From Crossaster papposus (taxonomy: Eukaryota; Echinodermata; Asteroidea; Velatida; Solasteridae): a stretch of 64,000 nucleotides of DNA. The position numbers and the translations under genes are program-made. Numbering within the stretch: position 1 is the first letter of the stretch; every line of letters starts with the position of its first letter. The notes beneath the pieces were generated by a model that saw nothing but the letters and a program-made list of their open reading frames with translations, made no database searches and was not told the DNA's origin. Positions 22,773 to 34,542 of the stretch are shown here, one piece after another. The DNA is taken from assembly GCA_037893245.1 (NCBI GenBank), contig JBAIAA010000315.1, forward strand, positions 930,001 through 994,000, in the 5' to 3' direction.

Positions 22773-23525
22773 ACCCACTGTCTGCTGCCACCAAGAGTCC
22801 CTTAAGCCCTCAATTTAGTTGTACATGTACATGCAATCTTCACAATCTTCTCACTAAAGGCCCTGCTATAGTGTGCAACCAATATCGGTTATCATTCATG
22901 CAAACTACGTTTAGTACGGTAGTGTTTGAGCCTGTGGTGCCCAAAAAAATGACTTGCGAATATCCCTAGGTCGCCTCACCCCCTGGACCTTAACAGGGTG
23001 TCAAAGACAAAGTCCCCCACCCTGACCCCTGTTCCGGTGGCTGGGGCACCCGACCGGCGATTATTTGGGTGCCAAACATTGAGTACTAGAGGTGCATTGG
23101 TGAATTTTGAGCTATTCGATAGAAATGAAATTTATTTTGAAAAAATCTTCAGGAATAGGGCCTACATCTAATAAGAGTCATCCGTGCAGGAAACTGCAGG
23201 TTGCTGTGTTGCCCCACGGTGCCCTACTCAATTACGCGACCTTATCTTCCATCAGTTTAAGAAACCAACATTTACAAGGCAACAGCAACTATTACCTGGG
23301 TTCAAAATTAACCGGTGCAACTCTGCATCATTGTCCGCCAACCACACATTTATTTTCAAATGGTTTAACCGACACTTGCGTGTGGCGCCACGATGCCCTT
23401 TACATACTTACTAGGAATGGGCGTGATGTGGTTTTGCATTCAATAGTCGAAGGGTGTAATTTTCAAAATAACATCCAAATGCTCCAAATTCACATCCTCA
23501 GTCCAAATTCACATCCTGGGTAAAG
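22773..23525. other. Dispersed repeat mosaics
   Basis: 22788-22860 repeats the 'ctgccaccaa' phrase of 11222 and 55995. 23425-23525 has the 'aattcacatcct' phrases shared with 1040-1110. 23107-23523 has an open + frame but the peptide lacks any recognisable pattern. Confidence 0.45.
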
Positions 23526-23526
23526 G

Positions 23527-23862
23527 TAGGATACACCATTGGTAATGAATTATCATGAATAGGTGGATTTGGGTGTTGTATATTATAGTAAATATCGTTT
23601 AACTGACCTGTTTGAAGTGTTACAATCGTGGATGCCGAGAAAAGCAAGAAAAAACAGCATTCATTTTCACCTGGGGTCGGGCAGTGGTTCTTATTTTGAA
23701 TTGTTGTTGTTTTTTATTCAATTTTTCGGAACAATTATAAGATATCTAGCGCAATCATTTTGCTGGATGTCTACAATCATTATTTACTTTCAAATAAGTA
23801 AAATATTTCTTAATAATTCGGTGGTAACTTTTTTTAAGTTATCTGCAAATGGTGTATCCTAC
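23527..23862. mobile_element. MITE with GTAGGATACACCATT ends
   Basis: GTAGGATACACCATT at 23527 is mirrored by AATGGTGTATCCTAC ending 23862. A truncated, inverted copy is at 62918-63176, and a single end is near 757. Confidence 0.8.
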
Positions 23863-24435
23863 AAATTCACATCCAGTTTTACATAAATTTGGTTAAGAGA
23901 TGACATCAGAGGTCACATAATTCAAAGGCGATCTGAACTGCGAACTGTAAATGGGTCGTATGAATACAAACTAGCAAATGCTGTCAAGTTCAAGCAAAAA
24001 GTAAAAGTATTTACTTCAGAGTAGAAGCAATAAGGAAAAGCAAATGCTTCAATTTCTATGAATAAAATTTAGTTTTACTGTTTAGCATTTACTGGCTGAA
24101 ATAGTAGTAAATGCTTCTTACTTGGAGTTGATTGCACAGCCAAATGGTTTATAACAATATAGTCTCTATTATGTGTATACGTAGCCACACATGCATTAGC
24201 CCATATTCATACTCGTAGCAAAAGGTTTAAGCAAAAGCAATTGCTCAACAAGTAAAAGGTCTAGCTCAAGTAATTGCCAAAAAGCTATTCATAACCTTTT
24301 GCTTTGACTAACTAACACCTGTTGCTTGCCATTTCTACAAATGCTTACTTGCATAACAATAACAATTACTTATTATGTCTAGGAGTGTGTATAGGCCTAT
24401 ACATGCGGTTATAACATCACAATTTGGTCTGCAAA

Positions 24436-24801
24436 CATGGCTACCTTTGAATCTGACAACACTGAGACCAATAGTGAGCAAACACTCGCTGTTGTATAAT
24501 TAGTGTCCATCATCGAGGACCATCCATTCCTTATTGAGAAGAGCCAATTGCATAGCATTAAGAAGATGAAGACAAGCGCATTTAAGAAGGCCAACGTCAC
24601 CATTGCTAACAACATGGGTAAAACAATGGACGAGAAACAGATATCAAAGAAAATAGCCAACATGTAATCACAAGTTAAGAAGAAAACCGATGCAAATGAA
24701 ACTAGAAATCGGAAGATTGTCCTGAGTCTATGGGAGCAAGATCTCTACATCATTGTAAGAGGCGATGAAAATCCGACCATCAGCAAGATGTCATCCTCAT
24801 T
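24436..24801 (+). pseudogene. Myb/SANT-like accessory protein relic
   Basis: Starts MATFESDNTETNSEQT, then an in-frame TAA. It continues LVSIIEDHPFLIEKSQLH, AFKKANVTIANNMGKTMDEK, a second stop (TAA) after KKIANM, and then SQVKKKTDANETRNRKIVL. The pattern of helix-rich basic sequence with 'hPFL.' and 'G' spacing resembles the Myb/SANT-like proteins coded by Harbinger elements. Two in-frame stops make it a pseudogene. Assignment to that family is inference. Confidence 0.5.
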
Positions 24802-25127
24802 TTCTGCTGGCATTCAGCCATTCAACATTCTTCTTATTAAATCGAAACAAAGTTCGGTACGTGGCAGGATTGATATCATCACGATTTATCCTGGCTTTAT
24901 AAACTTATACTTGTTCTTCTACAGGCATACACATTGGCAACAGCTGCAGTCCAATGTGACTGTACTAGCAAAGAACAAAGCTTCTACTGGATTAGCTTGT
25001 AAAAACTACAAGTAAATGCTATTGGTTATGAGTGAAAGCTCAGTTTTATGTATACCCTTTCAAGCAATCGCTTATTTGACTAGCATTTGCTTAAAATAAT
25101 CAGTAATTGCTTTTGCTAATTATATTT

Positions 25128-26209
25128 ACACTCTAAACAAAAATCTGGTAAAATTTCGCCAGAGTCTGGTTGAAATTTCACCAGATTCCTGGTCTGTATA
25201 TCACCCACTTTTTTTCTGGTTATTTTCACAAGGATTTCCTGGTGAATGTACGTCAACCAGAACTATCCTGCATGGTAAACAACACCAAGACACACTGGTG
25301 ACATTTCCTGGTTATTTTCTACCACATTTCTACCACAAAAAAACTTCAGACTCTTCCACTTTAGATTCAGTAGAATGTACAAATAATATACGATAAGCCT
25401 GAATGCTATACGATAAGCCTAACTACTACACTATACTATAACGTATACTACATCAATGACTACAACTTACAACTACTCTACATACTAATAACTTGTCGCG
25501 GTTTAAATTTATATACCTCCAAATGGGCACTTTGGGAGACAATCCCATAGAGTCGTGCACAATCTTTATTGTAACCTAACCCGTTTTTACCTGGAGCTTT
25601 TTCCACGAAATTTCATATTTATGCTATTTAGACCCAAATCTGTCTTCTCCGAGCAAAAATAACTCCCAAATATCGTTTTGTGGGATAGCTAGACACTTAG
25701 AGAGACACTGAAATGTCTCCCTAAGTGCCACTGTCTCCCAAGTGAATCAAAACTATCGCTAATTTGTCTCCCAAAGTGCCTATTTGGAAGAATTTACATT
25801 ACGCTAATTCCCGCCATGATAAAGTCACGGTTTCACCAAGAATAATTTGTGTAAAAATACACAAAAAAGATTTCATAAACTTTTTTGTTTACTTATGTTT
25901 GCTAAAATCAAAATGTTATCATTGATTCGTTAGAATAATTACATATTTTGGTCAAGAAAGTGCATTTTTAGACAAAACACAACATGACTTTTGTGAACAC
26001 AACTTTCGTGAGTTCTGATTGGTCAGTTGGAAGATGGCCACGTCACAGGATTTCACCAGATTTATGTTGAAGTAATTTACCTAAAACCAGGATGATAATA
26101 TACATGGTTTGATCATAACAAGTATCATGTTGATATGTTTGGTGATAACCAGTATAATGTTAATATATGGTTCACCAGGAAATTTTCACCAGAGATTTTT
26201 TTGAGTGTA
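25128..26209. mobile_element. Nested TIR element with ACCAG-rich termini
   Basis: ACACTCTAAACAAAAATCTGG at 25128 is mirrored by CCAGAGATTTTTTTGAGTGT ending at 26208. Subterminal regions repeat TTTCACCAG / CTGGTGAAA. About 1.08 kb, non-coding. Confidence 0.7.
25513..25796. mobile_element. GGGAGACA-type MITE, copy 2
   Basis: CCAAATGGGCACTTTGGGAG on the left and CTCCCAAAGTGCCTATTTGG on the right are inverted ends. A closely related copy lies at 46692-46978. Confidence 0.85.
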
Positions 26210-26499
26210 GCTTTTACTTGTAAGTCTTTGCTTATTAATTTTGTTGTATAAATATTTAAGTAAACGCTAAGAAAAGCCTAGTAAAAGCAATTGCTTTTTT
26301 TATGAATACGGCCTATTGATGCTCGTACGCTGACAGGGATGTTTGAATGAAATCGGAACCTCAAGTTGCTGCTTTCGCAATCATGCTGCCCCTTTCTATC
26401 CCGAGAATGCTGCAAGAAATGATCGGCCATACGTCTCATTTCTTTCCCCGAACCCAGTACAACTGTACGCAAGTGTTTATACGCCTCCAACCAATGACC

Positions 26500-26645
26500 T
26501 CATATTGTCCCTCTTCTGTTTGTACTTAAACATTTTCGGAATGCCTCCCATAGGTTTTGTACACGAATCGGATTCGAGGACCTTGTCGAAATAGGGAACT
26601 TATGTCCTCTTTTGTTAAACGTCCCCTATTTCAATCAAAAACAAG
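26500..26645. repeat. Degraded TGTATTGACCGG-family MITE piece
   Basis: Shares 'tttgtactt...cattttcgga', 'cccataggttttgtacacg' and 'cgtcccctatttcaatcaaa' with 54605-54780. Confidence 0.6.
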
Positions 26646-27591
26646 CTCTTGTATTTTGATCCTAGACATGTTCATACCTTTTCCTGCCTAACCAGATATA
26701 TAACAGCTTTTATTTTGCGTACTAGTATTTGCTTCATTTTTTTATAAAGGTAGCCCCGACCCAACCTTCAAAAGTAGCAAGTAAATACTGTAAATCTGAA
26801 GCATTTACTCATTTTTATTTATACCAAATGGAGCAAATACTAATATTCTAGCAAATGCTGGAAAATGAAAAGTAAATACTTGTATTAGTATTTAGCAAAG
26901 ACTTTCCGGGTAAATATTTTGCTTCGTTTGTACTCATACAGATGCCAGTAAAAGCTTGAACATTGGTAGTAAAAGCAAATGCTAGTTTGTATTCATACGA
27001 CCCAACGTCAATGTCGTTTTGGTTGAAGTCAAAATTCCCCCTTTTCGGAGGTTATGGCGGACACTGTATGGAAGCTATGAGCTCTAATGGTTACTTCATT
27101 TGTAATTACAATTTACCCACTCAAAATAGCGCCCTCCTGATATATCCACCGTAAAGGCCGGTTCATACTTCACGCGATGGTTATTGAATGCGATGCGAAC
27201 TTTTGCTTCGAAAATTTGCCCGAGGGGAAATGTGTTTAACCTTTGCAAAATCGGAGCTCGAAAACCTGCCACTGACGTCACGGTGACAAATTCGCGTTCG
27301 CGCCGAGCATGAATCGGTCTTATTGGCTGATTCTCCGTCGTTCATATTCTAGTGTCACGACGTTTCTCGAAAAAAAATAGTCTTCCATTTGTTACAGCAA
27401 TTATTTCCTCGAATGCATGTGCGTATGCACCGTCTTTTTACCATTTTGGCTCCTTAATACCACAGCAAGACTCACGCCTGATCGAGTCTGTGGGTTTAAT
27501 AAAAATGCTTCGATGTGTTTTGTTAAGTCATGTGGTTATTACTAATTAAGATGGTTTGTGATGCGTGTCCTCTTCAAGTATACGATGCAGG

Positions 27592-27733
27592 CCAATGCCC
27601 ATCGTTGGGAATGCCAGATGGGCTAAGATTCTTAAGAACCTATAAAAGGGCGACGTTGGATCTGTCCCAGTCACAGGACGATTCTACAAGCCCAAAAGAA
27701 AAGTCGACTCTCACCTCTCGCCAAACCGAAACG
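27592..27733 (+). promoter_or_regulatory. Promoter and 5' UTR exon of peptide gene B
   Basis: CCAAT at 27592, a kappaB-like GGGAATGCCA at 27607-27616, TATAAAAGGG at 27641, an initiator-like TCCCAGTCA about 28 nt on, and a non-coding exon ending at 27733 in ACCGAAACG/GTAAGT. All are conserved in C and D. The kappaB reading is inference from the motif only. Confidence 0.75.
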
Positions 27734-28988
27734 GTAAGTCTTCTTTCCTTTTTTTTCTCGGAATGTGACAATCATCGCGGCGCTGAGCCCAACGCCAACT
27801 TAAAACAACTCTTAGTTGTAGAGTTGTTATGGTCGTATCAACTCTTAACGAGCGATGTAAACAACTTTGTATATGTATTACTTAGGTACACACGTAGACT
27901 TGTAACTGGACTTGACTCACGTCGGAATTGGTGTCGGAATTGGTGTCGGAATTGGTGTCGGAATTGGTATCGGAATTGGTATCCGAAACACCTTTCCCCC
28001 AACATTATGGCAGATTCACGTATGTCTGTGATGCCAACTTAGTTTTGTTCTGTTGTGCCCAGGTATCGCACTATACGCCCATCAGTTGTTGTACCGTAAA
28101 CATGACGGCAGATTCAGTCTTTTCTTTTTCCTATTTTAATTTAAATAGGTCTATTGTTGTTCCGTATTCCAATGTCGTAGTAGTCTTTATGCAAGCAGTG
28201 ATTTGTTGGTTTTACTCTATTTGGGCTTTTTCTTAAACTGTTTAGTTTGTTTAGGAATAAGTGATAGAAGTGAAACCAGCAATCTCATTAAATCACGGCG
28301 CCGAAGCCAGCACGCAACAACTCTTAGAGTTTTTATAGTCGCATGGTTACTGTTAACGACTGATGTAATCAACTTGTTATAATATAGCCTGACAGTTTAC
28401 CTCTGGTAGCAGGCTTCCGGACCCCTCGAATTGGACAATTGTAGCGAGTAAAAGTCAGGGTTAAAAAAGAAAGGTATATTAATGTCTTAAGTAAAAATGT
28501 TACTAAGCATCTCAATTGATGGAAACTGAACAATCGCATTACGTGAAAGAGAAATATCGTGCCAAACAAACTGACCTCTCACTTTCAAACACCTAAAAAA
28601 CACGCAGACTCGTGGAATCGGAGCACTCGTATCAAGATAAAAACTTATGGAATAATTTTGTGGCGGTCATTGGGTAAAAACGGAAACTTCAATAGTAGGC
28701 TAAAATGTATTTTGGGACGCATAATTTGTTTGAATAAACTGGAAGGATTTTTTGTTTATTTACAAACAAATCTAAAACGCTTTTTTTTACGTGATCGAGA
28801 CGAGCCTGAATAATTATAGAATCCATCTGATGTAGGCAGGTACATCTTTGCGGCGTTCATTATGTTTGTTCTCACGCAAGCCTTTTGCAACATAATTATA
28901 TGCACAGCAATACATTTTATTTATTAAAACCTCTTCAGCTCAACTTGTATTTGACATACATGCTCTGTATCTTTTCATCGCATCCTAG
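27734..28988 (+). other. Intron 1 of gene B
   Basis: GTAAGT donor and TCCTAG acceptor. Contains four to five tandem 'gtcggaattg' units (27921-27985), fewer in C and D, and sequence otherwise matching gene C intron 1. No exon seen inside. Confidence 0.7.
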
Positions 28989-29001
28989 AACGAAAACCGA
29001 A

Positions 29002-29864
29002 ATGGCTGCTAAGATGTTCTTTGTGATCCTTGCTTTGGCCGTGATGACCGCCTTCGTCATGGCGGACGAAGAAGCCGACGACTTTGAAGGTGCCATGTTT
29101 GAAATGGCGAAGAGAGGCAAAAAGGGCAGGAAGACTAGTGCTTTCTATGGTAAGTAATCGACTGAAATTACAAGGAATTATGGCAACAAAGAGTTGTATC
29201 TTAATATCAAGTGTTTGTTTATTAAGCCAGTTTGGTCAAATTGTTCCCTTCCGTTGTCAATTCTTAATACATGCAACACAATTAACGTGGTCAAAAATTT
29301 TGACAACGTGACCTGGTTGTGTGCCCGGCGGTATGCGCACGCATCTGGTTCTAAAAACATTTGGGCGACATCAGAGCTTGGTCACATAATTCAAAAGCGT
29401 TTTGGCCTGCGACATCACTCCTCAACCTAATTGTATGCATGGGGACCAAGTTGGCTCACCCCTAACTTTCTCTTGCACCCGTCGAGAGACAGGTGTGAAC
29501 TATTGATTGAAAATCAAACACCCGACCGCTGGCCAGGGTTGTCTGTCATTATTTTCTTATAGAGTTGTAACGAGTCACACAATTACGCGTGAGCTGGCTG
29601 TCAATAGACGTGGTCGTAGCCCATGGAAGCCCGTTTCTGACACGGTCTATAAGTGGCTCGGGTCGAGTCGAGTCATTCTGATGAGGAACTTGAGTCGAGT
29701 CATTTGCCTGTAGGAACTAGAGTCGAGTCGAGTCATCGAATCGAGATATTACAACTTATTTGTTGTCCTGTTTTCTACTTTTTTTAGAGTGTCCCGGTGA
29801 GTGGGGAGTCGGATCCTGCGTCTGCAACAAAAATAAGCCAGGAATACCCGTGGTATGCTTATAG
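29002..29864 (+). CDS. Peptide gene B: secreted cationic four-cysteine peptide precursor
   Basis: Coding exons 29002-29149 and 29788-29864 (phase 1; donor GTAAGT, acceptor TTTTTAG), 74 residues. Signal peptide 1-21 is identical to A. Acidic propiece 22-36 (DEEADDFEG...), KR at 37-38. Predicted mature peptide, 36 residues, begins GKKGRKTSAFY and has C-x8-C-x-C-x10-C followed by a final Leu; net charge about +4. The exon starts at 28989 with a 13-nt UTR piece before ATG. The protein is identical to that of gene C. The long frame continuing past the donor is intron. Role inferred as host defence from the signal/acidic/KR/basic/cysteine layout; no homolog recognised. Confidence 0.85.
29308..29440. 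mobile_element. Half of the palindromic MITE in gene B intron 2
   Basis: Left arm (GTGCCCGGCGGTATGCGCAC and on to CCTAATTGTATGCA) is present, but the right arm found in gene C is missing. The sequence jumps directly to the block that in C starts at 52084, so a deletion is likely in B. Confidence 0.7.
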
Positions 29865-29949
29865 GAACGCCCGGACCTCACCCGTGATAGCTCCATGGAA
29901 ACGGACGCTCCCAGACGATGTATATGCTGAATGTTACAATACTTAATTA

Positions 29950-30055
29950 TTTAATTCAATGTTGTGTAATTTTAGGGACGACTGATTCGGTAAACGTACA
30001 ACATGTTGTGTAATTTTAGGGACGACTGATTCGGTAAACGTACAACATGAACATG
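29950..30055 (+). repeat. Tandem doublet in gene B 3' UTR
   Basis: A unit of about 44 bp (TGTGTAATTTTAGGGACGAC ... GTAAACGTACAACA) occurs twice in B and twice in C (52578-52665), but once in A and D, so the doubling came before the B/C duplication. Confidence 0.8.
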
Positions 30056-30505
30056 CAGAGTTTAGATATAGGTGCATGTATACGCCTCGTCAGAGAAACT
30101 AATGGTAATTGAAGTATCGAGAGAAAAAAAATGCACAAAGTTCACGCTAACAATAATTTGTCAAACTCCAAAACCCCATTACTACTGTATGACGTTCGTC
30201 ATTATTTGCGTTTTGTTTGATGTTAATAAGCTCTCGATACTCTGAGTACTACCACAACAGCTTGGAGGAAACATTAATTATACAATGTGATGCGAATGTC
30301 CTAAATGAAACCGGCTGGTTCATATTTTGTTAAACGTTTAAACCTACTGCCAACGGTTAACGAAACTATACCCATAACAAATACAGGTAGTCTTTACTCT
30401 GTCACCTTATAAGTGAATTTGTTGAATGTATTTGGCCTAATACCGATCCATGTGCACGAGAGTATACACGATCATTGTATATGTACAGTTCATTAAGTTG
30501 AGCGT

Positions 30506-30511
30506 AATAAA
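30506..30511 (+). terminator. Polyadenylation signal of gene B
   Basis: AATAAA in the conserved context GAGCGTAATAAACTCTGCAG, about 640 nt after the stop. Confidence 0.7.
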
Positions 30512-30572
30512 CTCTGCAGAATAAAAAACAGTAAATCGTTGTATGTATCTAATCGATTAAGGTTAGACCCCG

Positions 30573-30806
30573 CAGGGATGTAGTCGAGTCCGTCACAAGT
30601 CCCTGCAAGTCCCTGTAAGTCCCTGCAAGTCCATCACAAGTCCTTCAGTTCCAATTCAAATCACAAGCTATTCAAATCAGCTTTGACAAAAGCATTCCTT
30701 TGTCATTGTTCATCCAGTTACTTGTGACTGCCTTTATGAAAGGACTTGTGATTGGCTTCACGAAAGGACTTGTGAATGGACTTGCAGGGACTCGACTACA
30801 ACCCTG
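30573..30806. mobile_element. hAT-like MITE downstream of gene B
   Basis: Ends CAGGGATGTAGTCGAGTCC / GGACTCGACTACAACCCTG with a perfect 8-bp duplication AGACCCCG (30565-30572 and 30807-30814). Gene C lacks it at the same place, so it inserted after the duplication. About 90% like 20178-20390 by eye. Confidence 0.9.
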
Positions 30807-30984
30807 AGACCCCGTCCATTGAAGTTTGATCATTTACATTCTTGATACAATAATACATACAGTTATACTTGGACGCAATTAAAATGTAGAACAAACATAT
30901 CTTGGTTCTTTGCTGCAGCCAAAAGCAGCCCTTTATTTGACCAAAAACCTCTTCAAACAAATTCAAACATATATATATGATGAA

Positions 30985-31262
30985 GGTTCATCTCAGTGAC
31001 CCCACCATGGTATAGCTGCGGGCGGCTCACCAGCGTGATGCCCGACTTTTACTTGGACCGACAGGGTCTCTTTTTGGGTTGATCTCAGTGACCCCACTAT
31101 GGTATACATGCGGGCTACTCACCAGCGTGATGCCCGACTTTTACTTGGACCGACAGGGTCTCTTTTTTAGGTTCATCTCAGTGACCCCACTATGGTATAC
31201 ATGCGGGCTACTCACCAGCGTGATGCCCGACTTTTACTTGGACCGACAGGGTCTCTTTTTTG
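30985..31262. repeat. Three tandem 93-bp repeats
   Basis: Units at 30985, 31077 and 31170 share GATGCCCGACTTTTACTTGG and GACCGACAGGGTCTCTTTTT. The last two are almost identical. They abut the DIRS-like RT relic on its 3' side. Confidence 0.88.
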
Positions 31263-31942
31263 AGATACGAACTTTGTGATGTGGCCGTTTCAAGCCTTTA
31301 GTGAGGTTGGTTAAACGCCGCAAAAAGGCACAACCCGGGGGAATAGCCCTGCACAAGAAATTGAGTGAACCCAATAGCGACTACACTGACACAAGCGTGG
31401 CCTTCGTCTTACTCAAGAAAGCATGAATTTGACCACATGTTTTGGTAACTTTCTCCTGTGGGACTTTAACTTGGGCACGAACAGTATCGATTTCCAAACC
31501 CAGATATTTAATTGTTTGCACTGGCCCTTCAGTTTTCTCGTGCGCTAAGGGGACGTTTAGCTTGGTACCCATAGTTCGGAAAACATCTAATAACTCTGCA
31601 CACGAGGAGGACGTGTTGCCCACGAACAAAAAATTATCTAGATAGTGAGTGACTAAAGATACATCAGCCATACGCTTAACTTGAAATTCCAAAAATGAAC
31701 TAAACTTCTCGAAAAGCGAACAAGAAATGGCACAGTCCATTGGCATACATTTGTCAAAGTAGAAATGGTTGTCAAAGACAAACCCCAGCAATTTATAATC
31801 AGCAGGTGAAAGTGGCAACAAACGAAATGCAGACTTAATGTCGGCTTTCGCTAACCAAGCCGTTTCCCCTACGGTCATAACCAAATCCACAGCCTCGTCA
31901 AACGAGACATAGTGAACTACACAATATTTATGAGGTGTAGTA
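31263..31942 (-). pseudogene. DIRS-like retrotransposon reverse transcriptase relic
   Basis: The minus strand reads VVHYVSFDEAVDLVM, then AWLAKADIKSAFRLLPLSP (RT motif A with Asp), MPMDCAISCSLFEKF, and HYLDNFLFVG, where motif C is YLDN instead of YLDD. It continues IKYLGLEIDT, then a TAG at 31378-31380, and goes on in frame as SLLGSLNFLCRAIPP and FLRRLTNLTKG. These blocks (ADIKSAFRLLP, CRA..PG.AFLRRL) are characteristic of DIRS/Ngaro elements, which use a tyrosine recombinase. The stop, the changed catalytic motif and the MITE at its 5' side show that it is inactive. Confidence 0.85.
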
Positions 31943-32300
31943 ACGCAAATACAGCATGGTTTATTCCTGGAAAATAGTGAGAATTACTGGTTCCTCGGTG
32001 CAGGTCAGCTCCACTATACTTCTACCTCCCTCCCTCCGCTTTGCGTCAGAAGGTTACGGCGAGCTGACCTTTACCTCGCGACCAGTAGTTCCCACTACTT
32101 ACCCCCAAACCATGCTGTATTTGTATATTATTGGTCCCAAGGTGTAGGTCAGCTCAGCTACCTCCCTCCGCTTCGCGTTGGGAGGTAGTGCTTCGCCCTT
32201 GTGAGGTAGTCTAGCTAACCTGCAGCGAGGGACCGGTAATTCCCACTATTTCCCAGAAATAAACCCTGCTGTATTTGTTTTACTACACCTCATAAATATT
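31923..32300. mobile_element. MITE with AATATTTATGAGGTGTAGTA ends
   Basis: AATATTTATGAGGTGTAGTA at 31923 is mirrored at 32300 (TACTACACCTCATAAATATT), and the next 20 bp (AAATACAGCA.GGTTTATT) are mirrored too. It abuts the DIRS RT frame, probably inserted in it. A single end of the family lies at 35527-35560. Confidence 0.85.
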
Positions 32301-32539
32301 CACTGCCTTCACCGGTACCTTGTCGATAACGGCATTTTTATTACCCCATGCGACAGGACACATGACAAATTATTTAGGCATTGGCCCAAAGAGTTTATTT
32401 TCTTTATTTATCGAAAGGCCGGAGCAGTTTATTGACAGAGGTTGATCTCAAAACATAGTATTATTTCAAACCAACAGTATATTACAATAGTATATTACAA
32501 AAGTATATAAGTTTGCTTCCGATAGCGAAATTACAACGT

Positions 32540-32800
32540 ATTTCTATCATGTTTTAGTTATTTACCAAAATAACATAAAACCCCATGATAGCACCAGCAC
32601 TAATCATGTCTTCGCACTTTACGAAAACCCAATAATTAGCGCCGTACCGATCGCGACATTAAACGTATCGCTATCATGTTTGAGTTATTTACCAAAATAA
32701 CGGCGCCCATACCATCATGTCTTCGTACTTTACGAAAACCCAATAATGGTATCACCATTATGTTTTAGTTATTTACCAAAATAACACAGCTGTAAATACA
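32540..32800. repeat. Three-copy imperfect repeat
   Basis: AGTTATTTACCAAAATAAC occurs near 32559, 32682 and 32767, with TTACGAAAACCCAATAAT following twice. Confidence 0.7.
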
Positions 32801-32880
32801 ACTAGACATGTGTTTGTGGACAAACACAGAGCTGTTTCGAGTGTCTAAAATTACTTTCAATATGTGTGTGGTGGTCTTTT

Positions 32881-33500
32881 GTGTGTGCCAAGTCTCAAGT
32901 CGATCAGATTTACTAAAGTGTCAAAGGCAATAGTCTAAAGAAAAACGTGTACAAAACCTATGGGGAAAAAATAGAAACTTTAACGTGACGCCCCGTGACC
33001 TTGAATGACGTAATCGTGCCGAAGTTCTTCTAGGGCCGTCTGTGGATGGTGGTCTAAGTGTGTGCCAAGTCTCAAGTCGATCGGATTTACTAAAGTGTCA
33101 AAGTCAATAGTCTAAAGAAAAACGTGTACAAAACCAATGGGAGAAAAATGTGAACCTTTAATGTGACGTCACGTGACCTTGAATGATGCAATCGTGCCGA
33201 ATTTCTTTCAGAAACATCTGGGGGTGGTGTTCTAAGTGTATGCGAAGTTTCAAGTCGGTCGGATGTACCCAAGTGCAAAAGTCAATAGTCTGAAGAAAAA
33301 CGTGTACAAAACCTATGGGGAAAATTAAACCTTTAACGTGACGTCACGTGACCTTGAATGACGCAATCGAGCCAAATTTCTTCTAGGACCATCTGTGGGT
33401 GAAGGTCTAAGTGTATACCAAGTCTCAAGTAGATTGGAATCACCAAAGTGCCAAAGTGTATTGGCAGAACAAACGTGTGTAAATCCTATGGGTAAAAACA
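32881..33500. repeat. Tandem repeat, period about 177 bp, 3.5 copies
   Basis: Units begin at 32881, 33059, 33238 and 33413 with GTGTGCCAAGTCTCAAGTCG (varied), each followed by AGAAAAACGTGTACAAAACC and a TGACGTCACGTGACCTTGAA block. An A-rich stretch (33509-33550) and a hairpin (AGCTGTTTCGG ... CCGAAACAGCT, 33569-33594) follow. Confidence 0.88.
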
Positions 33501-33599
33501 CTGAAAGTGGAAAAAAAAAAAAAAAGGAAAAAAAAAAAGAAAAAAAAAAACTTTAACGAAAACAAAAGCTGTTTCGGTAAAAAACCGAAACAGCTAATT

Positions 33600-34225
33600 A
33601 GATTAAACATGAAGCCGCAAATATTATCATTACATTTGCCTTAAAATTCGTATAATTGGCATGGCTTATGTTGGTATAAAGTTAGCCTAAGTTAATGGGG
33701 CCTACGACGGCGTCCCGAATGCAATTCCGCCAAGGACTCAATTCAGGGAAGGGCGAAAAACTCCTGCAAAACCTCTAACTTTGCTCCGACACTTTTAAAA
33801 GAGGAAAACAGGAGGAAATTCCGGTCCGGCTCCAAACGCAACCGAGTATTTTGTAACTTCAGAATTGGGTCCTGATGGCAGCTTAAACACAATTAATTGA
33901 AGTTATTTATTACACAGGTGGCAGTATACAGGGGGTAGCTGGCGGGCTTCGAAATTAAATACAACAACTGATAACTACTGTTTCTTTAACCTACTCGCAA
34001 TTACTGCTACGACAGAATGAGGGGCTATAGCTAGCTCTGACCACAACAGAGATGAAGGAGGCCTAATTGTTTGTTCCAAACTCAGGGCCATAAAACAGCG
34101 TCCCAATTACACGTGACCTCCATATAGCGTGGGGAAGGGGAATTTGGCCAGACCTCTGCATACCAAGCTGTCTCGAGGTAATAAATTCTTTTAAGTTTTA
34201 ATTAACTTAAAAGTGGTTATTCAGC
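33600..34225. other. Unassigned
   Basis: No repeat partner and no gene recognised in this stretch. Confidence 0.45.
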
Positions 34226-34499
34226 ACCCCTATTCATATGAAGCAGAATCAGTGTCAAAAAGATCGGACGTGTTTTTACAACTCGGATGTTTTCCTAATT
34301 CGGATGCTTTCCTTATTCGGATACATTCCTAATTCGGATGCTTTTCGTAAACTCGGATGCTTTCCTAATTCGGATGATTTCGTAATTCGTATGCTTTTTG
34401 TAAACTCCGATGCTTTTTAAAAAATCGGATGCTTTTTTATTTCGATTGCTTTTTTAGTTTGGATGCTTTTGGTAAACTCCGGGGGTGGGGTTCGGGTGA

Positions 34500-34542
<43 letters not shown>

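Larger units (their letters stand above)
23953..27003. mobile_element. About 3 kb nested DNA transposon, Harbinger-like
   Basis: Outer ends GGGTCGTATGAATACAAAC / GTTTGTATTCATACGACCC. A second inner pair, GCCCATATTCAT (24199) and ATGAATACGGCC (ending 26313), suggests two related elements nested. The interior holds a dead Myb/SANT-like accessory frame (24436-24801), a 1.08 kb element (25128-26209) and a MITE within that (25513-25796). GG-starting ends plus a Myb-like companion gene are PIF/Harbinger traits; no transposase is seen. Confidence 0.7.
27367..30870 (+). repeat. Segmental duplication, copy B (partner 49615-55070)
   Basis: The whole gene B unit, from about 270 bp before the TATA box to the block 'aataatacatacagttata' after the poly(A) signal, aligns closely with gene C. 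Differences are a shorter intron 2 in B (about 390 bp of C is absent here) and different mobile insertions in the 3' flank. Gene D shares the 5' and 3' flanks at lower identity, and D similarity upstream reaches about 27050. Confidence 0.88.
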
